A DNA stretch of 64,000 bases from Hydrangea macrophylla (GCA_033977485.1 CM066984.1:32593501-32657500), one strand, 5' to 3'. Counted from the first letter of the stretch, positions 36,727 through 49,286 are shown. The notes: generated from the letters alone by a model not told the origin. Program-made: numbers and translations.

Positions 36727-37573
36727 TCTTTTTATTTATTTATTGATAAGTACTCAAGAAGACGTATTAAAATGCCCAAGGGGCAAACCCAAAAACAGCG
36801 AGAATTCACAGTTTCAGATTCTACCAAAAAACAAAAAAAGAGTCCACCAAGAAGGGAGTTTTCTCCAAAACCCAAAAAAAAAAAAAAAAAAAAAAAAAAA
36901 GAAGAAGAAAAAAAGAAATGAAAAGAAAAATAAGCTATACGTACTTGCATGCTCAAGTAACTTGGACAAGGCTTAGTTAAGTTGACTTGTAAACTATCCC
37001 AACAATTTGCTCTATAATTCTAATTTATTTGAACCCATTGATTCTCATGAGTCATGACCAAAAATGAGAATCTTGACCATGTCTTGCATCAGTTGAAGTA
37101 AAGAATAAGGACTTTACGAAACGGAATTTTAGAATCAAAATGGAGACTGTTTTGAATATACAAAAGTCACGAAATGTGTTTTATTCCAAAAGAATAGAAC
37201 CCCATTTTGAATATACAAAAGTCAATTGTGCCCTTAATTTATAATTTATATGTTAGTGATAATTTAACATTATTAACTTTTAATTAACTATTAATTTCAT
37301 AAATACTTTAATTACTAATTTAAATATACTACATTTTAATATTTTAATATTTGTGCCCTAGAATATTTATGTGTTAGTAATATGTTAATATAATATATTA
37401 TTAAAACATGACTAATTGTGAAATAATCAATGATACCTAAAAGCAATTTGAGCCACAAAAACTGCTTAAAATAAATAAATTTTTTATTAATTATTTCAAT
37501 TAATATTGAAAGCGTATATAACACATTAAAAGACAAAAGTACTAACATATTTTACTACTACTAAACCACACAA
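36727..37573. other. AT-rich spacer without recognised genes
   Basis: Contains a poly-A tract near 36875-36900 and two copies of a CATTTTGAATATACAAAAGTCA segment near 37140-37165 and 37203-37225. Nothing else is recognisable. Confidence 0.5.
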
Positions 37574-37857
37574 TTATTTGAGATATAGAAAAATTCCTTT
37601 CTTTTGTGATTCTTCACAAAAATCATTTTCATTTTTTTTGGAGCAATTCTGAACACTCAAATATTCTTCCAATTCGAGTGCACGTTTGGAAAAAACTGAT
37701 TGCTGAATCCTGGAGAGCATAGCGCTGTGACCTTGTGCATCGAGTGATTGACTCCGAAGGGCGGAATTGTTCTTAAGGACAGTGCTAACGTAGCATGCCT
37801 CAATCAGTATCATAGCCGTATCCTTCCAATTTTCCAACAAAATCCTCTTGTTGACTG
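37574..37857 (-). CDS. Possible exon of an unidentified gene
   Basis: An open minus-strand segment of about 90 residues with normal amino-acid balance (for example SRIQQSVFSKRALELEEYLS). No splice donor fits clearly and no family was recognised. It may belong with 35970-36154 or be a decayed fragment. Confidence 0.25.
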
Positions 37858-37949
37858 GGGTCGGTTTATATGTAGTGGTTGTGCTAGATAAGCGTCATTT
37901 TCCAATCTTGCAGCAAATCTAAAAATCCCTTCAAACGACTGGTTTAGAT

Positions 37950-38597
37950 GACAACCATCATATGCCTAAGGTGAGGGTTCAATCCTTGGTGAAATCTCCT
38001 CACCTTCTTTTGTGGGGTGTCTATCATATGCTGGGCAAATCGAGATAGACGCTCGAACTGGGTTATATATTCTCTCACAGTCCATCCTCCTCGAACCAGA
38101 TTGAGAAAATTCTTCTCCTGTTAATCCCTCCTATCTTCTGGGAAATGCTTCTCCAAGAATCTGTTTTTAAATATTTCCCAAGGCATCGTTCTCGCAGCGT
38201 TCATTCCTACAGTGGCTCGTTCAGCTTCCCACCAATCTGCGGCGGCATAGGTGAGCTGAAACGTAGCAAGACCACGCTTCTCTTGTTCACTACATTTTAA
38301 CGCTTCAAAGATTAACTTCATCTCTCTTACCCATTGCTCGGCCTTCCATGGTTCTGTTAGTCCATCGAACTTCTCGGGACGTAAACCACGAAAATTTGCT
38401 AGTAGCTTGTCTCCAGTTTGCCTCTGCTGAAATGTTGCAACTAGGGGTTGAACAAGTTGTTGATTGGTGGCATGGTTGTAGGTATCCTCTACATGTTCCA
38501 TTCTCTGCATAAATGCTTCAAAGACTCTAGATGGGTCCATTCCCTCGGGAATAGGGGCTCCATTACGCACTTGGTGATTTCTCAAAGGTCCCACCAT
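37950..38597 (-). pseudogene. Ty3 gag fragment with in-frame stop
   Basis: From 38597 the minus strand reads a gag protein: PEGMDPSRVFEAFMQRMEH, a proline-poor helical region, then FRGLRPEKFDGLTEPWKAEQ and LTYAAADWWEAERATVG, characteristic of the Ty3 capsid-like domain. A TAA at 38121-38123 interrupts it; the same frame continues as gag (VREYITQFERLSRFAQHMID) to about 37950, then decays. No zinc knuckle, pol or LTRs were found nearby, so it is an orphan fragment. Confidence 0.8.
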
Positions 38598-38979
38598 AAT
38601 GATGACGAGTGTCGACTACAAGAGACCCATTGATTAGCTGACAGTCTTCTCGGAGAAACGAAATCAAGATAAAGTGGAAAACAAGAACTATCAGTTCTAT
38701 AAACAACACATAGCATTCAAACATACAATCAATATTAAAAGTACGGCTCATATATATATATATATATCAAAAGATGTACTGCATAGTACACACTAGTCAA
38801 ACCGCGTACCACATGGGACATAAGCAACAACAGTGCTAAGGTCAGCTATTTACAATACTACTACTATGGATAACATTTATACAAAGCTATGGTCAAATAG
38901 CTGTCTCTCAAGCTCCCAAAAATCTCAGGTGGACAACATGTCTTGATAAGCTAACAAAAACTAAACCCGCAGGTCCTGA

Positions 38980-39469
38980 CTCAAAAGTCGTCAGCATCTG
39001 ACCCTGCTAGTGGTGTCTCATCCTCTGAATCGATATCCATCTCCTCGAGTGGATCATCTTCAACTGGTGCAGCAAGATCACCGACTACCACTCTTATATC
39101 TTAATCCTCTACTATCTCTACATCGGCGTCCTCCATCACGTCTGCTATCGCCTGGTTGGCGACATCGACTGCTACTGCGGCGAATTCATCGGCTATATCA
39201 AGAGCTCCTGCTATCGCAGCCTCCCCCATAACAAAACCAGCTGGCTGAGCGATCAACTCAGCTATCCATCCTACTGCCATATCGGCCATGGCTGCCATAA
39301 GCATAATAGGTCCGGCCGGTAACTGAAGCATAACAGGTGCCTTCGGCACAACTACCTTCTCATCAGGAACATTCTCCTCTACAACTATATCTGCCTCAAT
39401 GGCCTTGGGATCCTCTGGTTCAAGATCCGCATCAGGAATATACTCTGGCTCCTCCGGGTCAATTCATTA
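38980..39469 (-). pseudogene. Acidic retroelement-like coding fragment
   Basis: The minus strand encodes an acidic, alanine-rich stretch (DPEEPEYIPDADLEPEDPK near its start, MDIDSEDETPLAGSDADDF at its end) with a stop inside at about 39101. The composition and closing motif resemble acidic regions of plant Ty3-type polyproteins, and it lies upstream of the gag fragment at 37950-38597. A common origin is plausible but unproved. Confidence 0.4.
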
Positions 39470-40460
39470 TAACCCTAATATGCTTCTTGCAATTTGAAGA
39501 GAGGCGCATTTGGGGAACAACTATGAACTCGTTACTTTCTACTACAATTTATAAAAACTGGTTAAATCAAGCATAATTGGTGAAGATGAATCTCACCTAA
39601 GGATGTTTCCAGTTTTTGTTTTTCATATGTAACATGAAACCATTCCAACGCAGAGTTCCTCAAACACTGATAACCACCTACAAGCCACCACAACACAGAG
39701 TTCCTCAAACACTGATACCCACTGATAACCACCCACAAGCCACCACTATCTGATGAGATAACACATAATACACACCATGAGGGGTGGAACCTAGGATGTC
39801 AAGCACAGCCACTATGACCGGGCTCACAATAATGTTCAATTGATGATAGAGAAATCGAGTCTTGTGCTTAATCATTATTAGTAGTACCTCAACATTAGCG
39901 GCGTTCATAAATACTACGTGTAGGTAGGTAAAGGCATAATGTTCAACCCGCAATGGACCAAACTAAAAAAGACCAAATCAGTCACAGATCAAGACCTAGA
40001 GTTACTTTAGCTCCCGTCTGAGTGACTCTAGCCCTTTAGTCAAGCAAGTTCTGTCTAATATCTCAAGGAACAATCATCATCGCTAATCCCCTCCCTCCAC
40101 CCCCTCCCCCCGAAAAAAAAAAAAACCAAAAATATATAAATTTCATGACCTCTCCTTTGTGTGGGGCTAGCCAATACTTTATCAATCAAGATCACTCTTA
40201 AACCCCTAAGAAAGTAGAGGGTTGCCTTAAAATTTGCATGAAAATTTAACTTTTTGCACAGAAACGGTACTTGAATTTGCTACAAAAAGAATACGAGTAA
40301 TACAGTTCTCGATGAAAGGTAACATCCTGTGACCACTTCCAATTGCAATTTTGGGAAAGAAACCAAACCCGTAGCAGATCGTTTCAGCAAAAAGGAATAT
40401 ACAATGAAATCTGCTCAAATTGCTACTACTGTCCAATAGAGGCCAGAGGAAGGAATACGA

Positions 40461-40621
40461 CTAAATCCAACCTGTCAATCCTATTTTATCAGCAACGTTG
40501 TACATCACTAACTTATCCCAAACTGGACCGAAGAGTTGCTCCCCTCCAATAGCAAATGTGAGGGCCCAGGAAGAGAGAAGAGCTGTGAACACCGCAAAAC
40601 CAATTGCCGATCCAACAACAT
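40461..40621 (-). CDS. PEN2: PEN-2 gamma-secretase subunit, exon 2 (C-terminal)
   Basis: A GTTGTAG acceptor at 40622-40627 opens an exon of 161 nt ending at TAG (40461-40463). Joined to exon 1 (56801-57074) it completes a tyrosine codon and gives the plant PEN-2 C-terminus: a hydrophobic segment (GSAIGFAVFTALLSSWALTF, residues ~95-114), then the plant-specific GGEQLFGPVWDKLVMYNVAD tail. PEN-2 is the smallest subunit of gamma-secretase, with presenilin, nicastrin and APH-1, in endomembranes; it is needed for presenilin maturation and intramembrane proteolysis. Total length 144 aa fits plant PEN-2 proteins (about 145). No break was seen. Identification is by recalled family sequence. Confidence 0.85.
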
Positions 40622-40629
40622 CTACAACA

Positions 40630-43034
40630 GGGTAAGATTTGTTAGAAACCATCAAGTGAAGCTGTAGGTGAATTGGAAGTGCAATATGATGAAAGCTCTT
40701 ACAAAAAAGCCTAAACTTGGGTAAGTAAAATTCAATCGGTGGGCATGTACATAATCAAAATAATAAACTAAATTTTGTTCTAGTTTAATTGATGGACGCC
40801 AAGATTATGAAGTTTCAGAAACTAGTTCCCAAAGAGCAAGACACATTTACACCGGAATTTTAAAGACCCTCGAAATGCACACATCATGCCCACCATCCAA
40901 ATCAGCTCCACCGTCTAACACCAATCACCATCAGGGTAAACAACACGATATTGGTTGATGCATGTAGCTTTCCAAACTCCTAGACACACACCCAAATACA
41001 CGTATATAGCAAGGAAGCACATAACCTTCAACAAGGTCGAAGAATCATGCGCACCTGCACTTGCATTGGTGTGGATTCTTCTCAGGCGCGATCAGCAGAG
41101 TTTTCTAATTTTTTTATTTTTATTTTTTGAAAAAAGGTGGTCCTCTAACATGATTTAAGAACTTTTGAGTCAATATAACATACAATGATATAAAGAGAAA
41201 AGGAAAACAATGCAGAAAATAAGGGGGAAAATGCACTTTTTCTTGAGACAGTTAACTGAAGATGCCATGAAGTCGGGCACTGATAAACTAGCGGAAGCTG
41301 ACTTCTTGAAATGTCCAAGCACAAGGACCCTAAGTCCGTAACTATTATAGATAAACTCATAAGTTTCACCATTCAAGGCCAAAAGAAGATTCAATGCTAT
41401 AATAACAATGCCACAAGATGCTGCATCTGCAGCACTGTCAATCACCATCTTGAGGGACGGAAAAAAAAATGTTGGAGCAAACAGCTCCTGAAAATTCTGA
41501 ATTTTTCTCACAGGATCTATATTTGATTCCAAAATTTTCATTTGAGTCCCTTCCATTTTACGGTTTCTATAACTGTACGGATGAAATATTAATGTGCAAA
41601 AATGATGACACTTCCTTTCTTTTCTGAAGATTGGCATTCTATTATTTTAGAACCTTTGCACTTTTTCTAGATAAAACTCATACCACAAGGTTATTTTCAG
41701 AGGTCAAGTCTTTTTTTTGAGATAAATACACAATTGTAACTATGCCACTACGGTACCTCCATAATATCGGTAGAGTAAAATTTCTAAGCCTAAGAAGCAC
41801 AGAACAGATAAAGGGACATGAAATGACATAATGCAAACATCTTCATCAAAAATTCCTAAAACAAATAAATATCGTTATTAGTCAAACTAAGATGCCTACT
41901 AAAACCCACAGGGTTAGATTGTATGGAAACTGGAAAGCTTCATGAGCTAATACCTCGAGTTTGCAAGTTCAAGTCCCTTATTTATATAAAATAATGTACG
42001 AGGGCTCTGGAGTGTTTGTGTATATCAGATTTTGCATTGTAGCCACGCATCTAAAACAACTGTGGTTGAAAGTTTCTGTCTAAATAGTACTTCCAAAATG
42101 TCTTTAGAATGCTTAAATGTTAATTCCATGCCCCTAAATATTCCAGAATCCGAATCCTTCTTATGATTTCAGAAACCCCAGTTGTTCCAAATTGGAAATG
42201 CTCCCTAATGACCCAGGGAAAAAGAAAGGAGGGGAAAAAAAACAAAGAGAAGAAGAAGGAGAAACCATTCTCATTTTGTAGAGACAATAAATAAATTACT
42301 TCTTGAGAAAACCTTAATGACTTTTAGTTTCAAACACCTTTTTCTAAAGAAAGAAACTAGTCTGAAAGTGTTAAATTTTGCACATTTGAAAATCAAAAGC
42401 TATAGAATCCATGGAGTGTAAGAGAAGAAAAAATAATACATTAACTGTTATTCAATTAAAGTTTCCACACTTTCATCTTTTAAAATTTCAAAAGTATTGA
42501 CATTCTTTGTCTCAAACATATCCTGTGACATGTGTCATGTGTCCTATTCATAATGCAAGTCCAATGCATGTCAGGACAGAAAACTAGAAAAGTTCAAATA
42601 AATTACACAGTTTACACTAACTCCCTAAGGTTTGTTTAAAATATACTCCATGCTTCTGTCTTTTGAGAAATTACTCTGCTTTAGTTGTCCGTAACAGATT
42701 CCAAACATCCCATTGGTAAGTCATTTTTCAGGAGAGAACTACATTGGCATCTACCTATAATGTATTTTTTAGAAAAATACCCCATTTCCCTTGTTAAATT
42801 CAAGAACAAAAACAAATTCATATGTTTTAAATAAGGATTTGAACTATTTATTTGCCTTTTCGCTGAGTTTTGAATATAAGGTTAAAATTAGAATAAAGAG
42901 AAAACCAGTAGACTATTCTCGTTTTAACCACCAAAAGCATTGCTCTTATTCCTCATCTTTTCCATCATCTGAAATCTTATAATTGCCAAACTCTAACACA
43001 CTCAACAGCTTGGTTAACTAACGTAACCATAAAG
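40630..43034. other. Intronic AT-rich DNA before the first nested element
   Basis: No coding segment of either strand is convincing. A minus-strand open stretch at about 41335-41500 (AADAASCGIVIIALNLLLAL) is hydrophobic and could be an old exon fragment, but it has no family match or matching splice sites. Confidence 0.4.
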
Positions 43035-43271
43035 TGATGCAAATAAACTTGCAATAAGAAGAGGAATTGAAGAGATATTTAAGAACTAGGGTTTGGGGAA
43101 GTAAATCTCCATTAAAGAGCTTAAGAGCTCACTACAAACCAATATCAATAACAAAATATCCCAAAACTAATTTACCCTAACCCTAGCCTACTATTTATAC
43201 CCTATTTAACCTATACTACCCTTAAATGGCGGTGACTAAACAAGAAAAGACAACTTAAAAAAAGGCAATCC

Positions 43272-43416
43272 ATAATGCCAGAGCAATTTCCTTTATTGCC
43301 AGAGCAGTCCACCATTTTTCTAACGGATTTTTGACATTACTAACGGATTTTTTCCGTTACAAATAAAAAAGTGTTAGAATCTGCTCTGGCAATAAAGAAA
43401 ATTGCTCTGGCATTAT
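43272..43416. repeat. 145-bp hairpin with 35-bp arms
   Basis: Arms at 43272-43306 and 43382-43416 are complementary with one mismatch; each contains two copies of a TTGCCAGAGCA-type word. It lies in the left LTR of the gag-only element. It could be a small MITE or a palindromic LTR feature. No target duplication was identified. Confidence 0.75.
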
Positions 43417-43528
43417 AACTTCCCTAAAAAAAAACATAGAAGTACTACTACTTATTCATAAAGTACTACATCATACTCTCCCTCTAAAAGAAACTTGTCG
43501 TTAAGTTTAAAAACTAGCTTCCTCATTT

Positions 43529-43976
43529 TCACTTCGGCAGTAGCTTTCCTCTTAGATTAATCTCGGAAAATGTCATAGTTGCCACTCCATGCTCAATTGC
43601 ATCTTCAACTTTTAGTATCGAAAACAAGATATAGATTGGTTCTTCAAATGCCCAATTCCCCTTGAAGGCCATTAAATATCCCATAGACTCCTCATCATCA
43701 AGTCTCATCTCGCTTCCACTTGTATACCACTCAATCTCGCATGTAGCACCAAATGTGGACGACTTGAATTCGCTACCCTTCACCTCATTAACAAAAATTT
43801 GCAAGTTGCCCTTTTTCCTCGCCAACAAAAATTTGCAAGTCATCCTTCTCCTCACCAACAATACGAGGATGGCCAATACCACTAATGACATTACCTTCAA
43901 GTTCCTTACTTTCATGTGCACGGACCTCTTCACAATTTATTAAAGCAACCTTATTCTCCTTCGGAGACCAAAGAAG
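43529..43976 (-). pseudogene. Gag-only element: C-terminal part of its protein (left of copia)
   Basis: Joined across the copia target site, the frame from 49437 runs on here (WSPKENKVALINCEEVRA) for about 60 residues, then shifts frame near 43800. A second open segment ends LRGKLLPK at 43529. A short direct repeat (AAAATTTGCAAGT, near 43793 and 43828) surrounds the frame change. Function is unknown; the sequence resembles acidic linkers after gag in some Ty3 elements. Confidence 0.5.
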
Positions 43977-44126
43977 TGTTGACAAATCTATTTGGTCAAA
44001 CTTAGGGTTGAACAATGTGTTCCACCCTTTTATACTATTAAGAATAATAAGAAGGCAATATTACAATGAGACCCATAGACTAAACATAAAATTAAATACA
44101 AGGAAATAACTATGCTATTTCTAACA
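43977..44126 (-). repeat. 3' LTR of the copia element
   Basis: TGTTGACAAATC to CTATTTCTAACA on the plus strand, 150 bp. Preceded by the target duplication AGAAG. Confidence 0.95.
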
Positions 44127-44137
44127 CTCCCCCTCAA
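44127..44137 (-). other. Polypurine tract of the copia element
   Basis: The minus strand reads TTGAGGGGGAG directly before the 3' LTR, the common copia polypurine form. Confidence 0.85.
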
Positions 44138-44935
44138 GCTGGTACAAATATATCTCTCAATCCCAGCTTGCGGAGTACATCATGAAATTGTCTAGCCCCA
44201 ACTCCTTTAGTAAGAACATCTGCGAGTTGATCACTACTCTTCACAAATGGAGTGCAAATGATTCCATTATTGAGGTTCTCTTTAATGAAATGCCTGTCAA
44301 TCTCTATGTGCTTAGTCCTGTCATGCTGCACTGGATTATGTGCAATATTAATTGCAGATTTAGTATCACAATATAGCTTCATTGAGTCACCCGGCTCAAG
44401 TCTCAAGTCCCTTAATAACAACTTTATCCATAAAAGTTCACACACACCTTGGGCCATGGCTCTGAATTCGGCCTCTACACTGAATCTTGCCACAACATTT
44501 TGTTTCTTACTCCAAGAAACGAGATTACCTCCCACAAACGTGCAATAACCCGAAGTAGATCTCCTATCTGTCACAAAGCCTGCCCAATCAGCATCAGTGC
44601 ATGCCTCTACTCTGTGATGACCATGCCTTCCAAAATATAAACCCTTACCAAGAGTAGACTGCAGATACCTCAGAACTCTGTAAACAGCATCCATGTGTGA
44701 CTCTCGAGGAGCATGCATGAACTGACTTACCACGCTCACAGCAAATGCAATATCAGGGCATGTATGAGAAAGGTAGATAAGCTTCCCAATCAGTCTCTGA
44801 TATCTCCCACTGTCTATCATTGTTCCACTACTATCATCACTCAACTTTTGGTTAGGCTCTATAGGCGTATCACACGCCTTACTTCCAAGCATTCTAGTTT
44901 CACTCAAGAGATCAAGAACATACTTTCTTTGAGGG
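44134..44935 (-). pseudogene. Copia RT C-terminus and RNase H
   Basis: The frame enters as QRKYVLDLLSETRMLGSKAC, the region after the RT palm, and continues through LSHTCPDIAFAVSVVSQFMH to a copia RNase H (DADWAGFVTDRRSTSGYCTF, then a WSKKQNVVARFSVEAEFRA stretch). It ends LRDIFVPA close to the polypurine tract, as usual for copia. The normal RNase H Asp and Glu positions are visible. RT motifs upstream are missing because of the deletion at about 44940-44960. Confidence 0.9.
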
Positions 44936-45008
44936 TATTCTCAAGAACCTCTTCATTGGACTTCTCTCCCTGAAGAGGAATAGGGGAATCAGAAAAGAAA
45001 GGAACAGA

Positions 45009-46481
45009 CTAATGAAAAGTGACATCCATAGAGACGTACCACTTCCTAGTCTGAGGGTTATAGCACTTGTACCCTTTTTTAGTAGGGGAGTAACCAACAA
45101 AGACACATCGAATGGCACGAGGATCGAGCTTTCCACGTGTGGGAGAATGGTTATGGACGAAGCAGACACACCCAAAGACATGAGGAGGAATAGGGAAAAG
45201 AGAAGTAGGATGGGATAGGAGTTCAATGGGAGACCGCTTATTGAGGACTTGGGTTGGTAGCCTATTAATGAGATACGCAGCAGTTAGAACTGCATCACCC
45301 CAATAGGTTTTAGGAGCATTTGCTGAGAATAACAAAGAACGAGCAACATTAAGCAAGTGACCATTCTTGCGTTCTGCTACCCCATTTTGTTGTGGGGTGT
45401 TAGTGCAAGACGTCTGATGAACAAGTCCTTTGGAAGGAAAAAAATCTCCTAGACCAGAATCAATATATTCTCCCCCTTGGTCAGAACGCAACACTTTGAT
45501 ACCTGTCCCAAACTGAGTCAAAACCATTTGATAAAAAATTTTGAAAATAGAAAAAATTTCTTGTTTTTCTTTCATCATATAAAGCCATGTGATCTGTGAA
45601 TAATCATCAATAAATTTAACAAACCAACGATGACCTTTTAAGGACACCACACGCGATGGACCCCATACATCATAATGCACTAAAGAAAAAGGCTCTAAAC
45701 TTTTATTATAACTCGGAGCAAAAGTCGTCCGATGATGTTTCCCAGGTTCACATGACTCACATAAATATTCAAAAACAGCTTTATTGAAAACTAAAGAAGG
45801 AAACAAATGCTTAATTAAATGAAACGATGGGTGTCCTAATCTCTTATGCCAAAGTAAAATGCCGTCAGACTTATTCTCAGAAACTGTAGTGTGATGAGCT
45901 CTCTTGCTTCCAACATCCAATAAGTAAAGGCCATGCTCCTCTCTACCACTGCCAATCGTCCTCCGTGTGGTAAGATCCTGGAAAACACAATGTGAAGGGA
46001 AGAAAGTTACACTACAGTTAAGATCACGAGTGATACGACTTATAGATAAAAGATTAGAGGTGAAACTCGGAACATGTAAAACAGAGGACAAAGACAGAGA
46101 TGGAGTAGCATTTATGACACCTTTCCCTGAAACAGAGGAAAAAGTACCATCTGTAATACAAATTTTATCTTGACCTGAATAGGGAGTATACATAGAGAAT
46201 AAATCTAATGAGCTAGACATATGATCGGATGCACCCGAATCAATAATCCAAGAGAATGAGGAGTGAGATAAGCATGCTCTCATAGAGGTGACTAAATTAC
46301 CTGTCTGTGCAAATGAAGATGAGGCACCTGTGGAAGTAGACGGGGCACGAGTCATCAGATTACGAAGAGCATCTAAACCCCGCAATGCATCCTCATACTC
46401 AGTGGTAGACAACGGTGCTAAAGAAGGCATAGAAGATGAAGAAGCCTGGTCACCTTGTCCCGAATCAGCAACATCAATCAC
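45009..46481 (-). pseudogene. Copia protease, GAG-pre-integrase and integrase
   Basis: An open segment of 490 residues. The protease active site DSGASDHM is at about residues 81-88; the LLWHKRLGHPSF pre-integrase motif with its CESC pair follows, then the integrase core with Asp in VHYDVWGP, Asp in VLRSDQGGEY and Glu in NGVAERKNG. It ends MDVTFH, where copia elements normally pass into RT; here about 50 residues of decayed sequence lead to the deletion joint. Upstream a stop separates it from gag. Protease and integrase active sites look intact. Confidence 0.92.
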
Positions 46482-46517
46482 CTCGGTATGATGTGCCCGA
46501 GAATTGCCTCCACGACC

Positions 46518-47438
46518 ACCAGGGGGCCCAAAACGATCTCCAGATCAACCTCCACGACCCCCAGGTGGACGACCATGGAGTCTCCAACAAGTAGCCCTCG
46601 TGTGTCTAGGGCGATTGCAGTGATCACACCACTTCTTAGCCTTATCAGAAGAGTCTGCTCCACCCGTAGAGTTAGCTCCATTTAGCTGTGGAGTCCACCC
46701 TTTCAAAGGAGTTGAAACAAGAGCGGAACGCTTAGTAGGTGCAATCGGAAGCATAGCGAATCTGCGACTCTCCTTATTTTGCACATATGTAAAGGCCTCC
46801 TGAAGAGTGGGAAGATTATCCATCCCAAGTACTCGACTGCGGACAGCATCATACTCTGAGTCAAGTCCCTGAAGGAACTAGAAGACCCTTTGCTTCCCAA
46901 TAAGCTTCTGATACCCGTAGAATCGGTCGGGCAGATGGGGTGATAATCTTGAAGATGATCCACACGTTGCCAATGAGTGGTCAGAAAAGTGAAGTACTGA
47001 ATCACTGTCATATCACCCTACTCAGAGCGATCAATCAATCTCGTCAACTGAACTCTTGAGCGTAATTTCCTTTACGATAATAAGTCGAAGCAACTGTCTC
47101 CCAAATATCACGAGCTGTTTTCATTCCCAAAAAACCTTCACCAATTTCAGGAATCATCGAGTGAATAAGCCAAGTCATGATAATAGAATTCTCAATATCC
47201 CACTGTGCATATTTAGCATCAGTAGGATCAGGTGCCTGTGTTGTCCCATCAACGTATCCCATTTCCCTTTACCCCTCAAGAAAAGCAGCATTGACTGTGA
47301 CCATGGCAAATAATTCTGACCAGTGAACAGGGATGTGGTGATTTTTAGGTTTGGGTTGTCTGAGGGAGCTACAAATGAGCTCAGAAGTTGTGACTGTTGT
47401 GAACTTCCAGATGACGGACTCTTACTCTTATCGTCGGC
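46518..47438 (-). pseudogene. Copia gag with zinc knuckle (frameshifted)
   Basis: The start is the ATG at 47436-47438 (MADDKSKSPSSG). The frame reads a copia gag (SLFTGQNYLPWSQSMLLFLR), shifts at about 47260 into GYVDGTTQAPDPTDAKYAQW, meets further frame changes near 47050 and 46880, and ends with a CX2CX4HX4C knuckle (CDHCNRPRHTRATC) near 46610. A stop at 46545 separates it from the protease frame. Gag should package element RNA; here it is nonfunctional. Confidence 0.85.
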
Positions 47439-47891
47439 CATAGTTCTAACACACAAAGTAGGCACCCTCAACAATCACAAAAAATAGGAAGGATACTACA
47501 GACTCTGAACAAGCACGATCTCAAAACATATCAAAGAATCAGTCTGAGACTGATCAATGGTCCATAAGGGGACCTGAAATTGATGGTGAAATTAAACTTC
47601 AATCAAACCCGCACAGATGGAGCAATTGTGGTGGTGAAAGGAAAGATTTGGATGAGGAGAAGGAGATTTCGATGAGGAAAACTATGCCAGAATGTGCTGG
47701 GAGGTTCGGCTAGGGATTAAAGGTTGTCGGGTAGTGTATGGTGGTGCAGATGGTGGTGTCGCAGGCTGGTGGAGGGTCAATGATGTGCAGCTAGGGATGG
47801 GCTGGTGTAGGAACAGGTGGCGCAGGGTAGGGGTAGGGGTAGGGTTAAGGGCTGCGGCGCAGGGTAGGGTTAGGGCTAGACAAGGTTATTT

Positions 47892-49105
47892 AAGGCGCAA
47901 GGCGCACTGAGGCGCAAAGGTCTCCTGGAGCCTAGGCACGAGGCGCACTCCGAGGCGCGCGCCCGAGCGAAGCGAGGCGCACTTTTACATGATTTATTTT
48001 ACATGTAAATAGCTTATCTAAAATATGATTTTAGATGATTATAATTTGATTTTACATAATATAATATATATATATACTACACCCTATAGAAAAATTATCA
48101 ATCAAATATACCCAAATTATAACCAATGAACACTTTGATCCATCTGATTTCATAAATAAGAGGGGTGAAATAATAAATAAGAGGTATTATTTTAAATGTA
48201 ATTAAAATTCAAATTGAAATAATTTAAATATCACACTGTATTTTATTTTCAAAAATACAAAAACCTGTGTTTTCAAATTCGGAAATTCAAGAAATTCAGG
48301 AGAGAAAAAAAATCTGTTTTTTTTATTTATTTTTATTTTTTATTTATGAAATTCAGAAATACAAAAATAAAATAAATAAAAAATAAAAGTTCATAAAAAA
48401 GAACAAAAAAAATGCCTTTTTTTTTAAGACTAAGAAATACAAAAAGAAAAGAAAAGAAAAGGAAAAAGGAAATAAAGAGAACACTCCTGTTTTGTTTTTT
48501 ATACTATAAAAAGAACAAGTTGTGACTTCTTTCAGAAATACGAAGAGAGAGAGAGAGAAGAAGAAGAAGAAAGTGAAGAAGAAGAAGAAGAGAAGAAGTC
48601 GCGAGCCTGAAGAAGAAGAAGAAGAAGAAGAAGAAACGAATCTTAAGAAGAAGAAGAAACGAATCTGAAGGAGAAGAGGGCAGCGAAGAAGAAAAGGAAA
48701 AAGAAAAAGAAAAAGGAAAAAGAAAAAAAAAGTCACAATTAGGGCTCGCGAGACAGTCGCGAAGAAGAAGAAGAAGAAGAAGAGAAGAGAAGAGAAGAGA
48801 AGAAGAAGAAGAAGGAGAAGAAGAAGAAGAAGAAGATACATACCTGGCTTCAAGTCGCGACTGATTCACAGCTCTGTCTTCTTTTTCCTTTCTTTCATTT
48901 TTTTTTTGGTTCGCAAGTGATAGGGATTGGGGGATTTGGGGGTAAAAATTTGTGATTGGGTCTCCATTCTTCTAGGCGCGCGCCTCATGTGCCCTGCACC
49001 TCGAGCCTAGGCGCGACTAGAATGCGCCTGATTGAAGGGGCCTCGCCTTGCCTTAGGCGAGGCTCATTGCATGCGCCCGCCTGCGCCTCGCGCGAGGCGC
49101 GCCTT
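47892..49105. mobile_element. GC-ended AAGGCGC element nested in the copia leader
   Basis: The ends are AAGGCGCAAGGCGC and the complement of GAGGCGCGCCTT, with many GAGGCGC-type words within 100 bp of each end in opposite orientation. The interior is AT-rich, then GAA-rich (48540-48840). The flanks resemble each other in the leader context (GGCGCAGGGTAGG on both sides), which suits insertion into a repeated leader. No clear target duplication was found, so the class is open. Confidence 0.6.
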
Positions 49106-49274
49106 TCACAGCAGAGGGGCTAGAGGCTATGGCGCAGGGTAGGAGTAGTGCTAGAGGTTGCGGCTAGTCTGGGTGAAGGTGTGGTGGCCGGCGCAGGTTC
49201 TGGTGATGGTGAGGTGGACGGCGCAGGCTATGGTTATGGGTAGGGTTGTTGTGAGATGGTGGAGAGGAGAGGAG

Positions 49275-49286
49275 GCTCTGATACCA
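49275..49286 (-). other. Primer binding site of the copia element
   Basis: The minus strand reads TGGTATCAGAGC immediately adjacent to the 5' LTR, complementary to initiator-Met tRNA. Confidence 0.93.

Noticed and set aside
41170..41637. Hydrophobic minus-strand frame as an extra PEN-2 exon
   Set aside because: PEN-2 exons 1 and 2 join in phase to full family length without it, and its sequence does not match PEN-2.
44960..45008. A complete copia polyprotein with RT hidden by a frameshift
   Set aside because: There is not enough DNA between integrase and the RT C-terminus: about 50-70 bp where roughly 800 or more would be needed. It is a deletion.
47826..47880. Telomere-like GGGTAGGGTTAGGG text
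   Set aside because: Only a few irregular units in a G-rich leader; no run of the plant TTTAGGG repeat.
48353..48869. Leu/Phe/Ser-rich minus-strand frames resembling membrane proteins
   Set aside because: They translate GAA/GAAAA microsatellites inside the GC-ended element in the copia leader.
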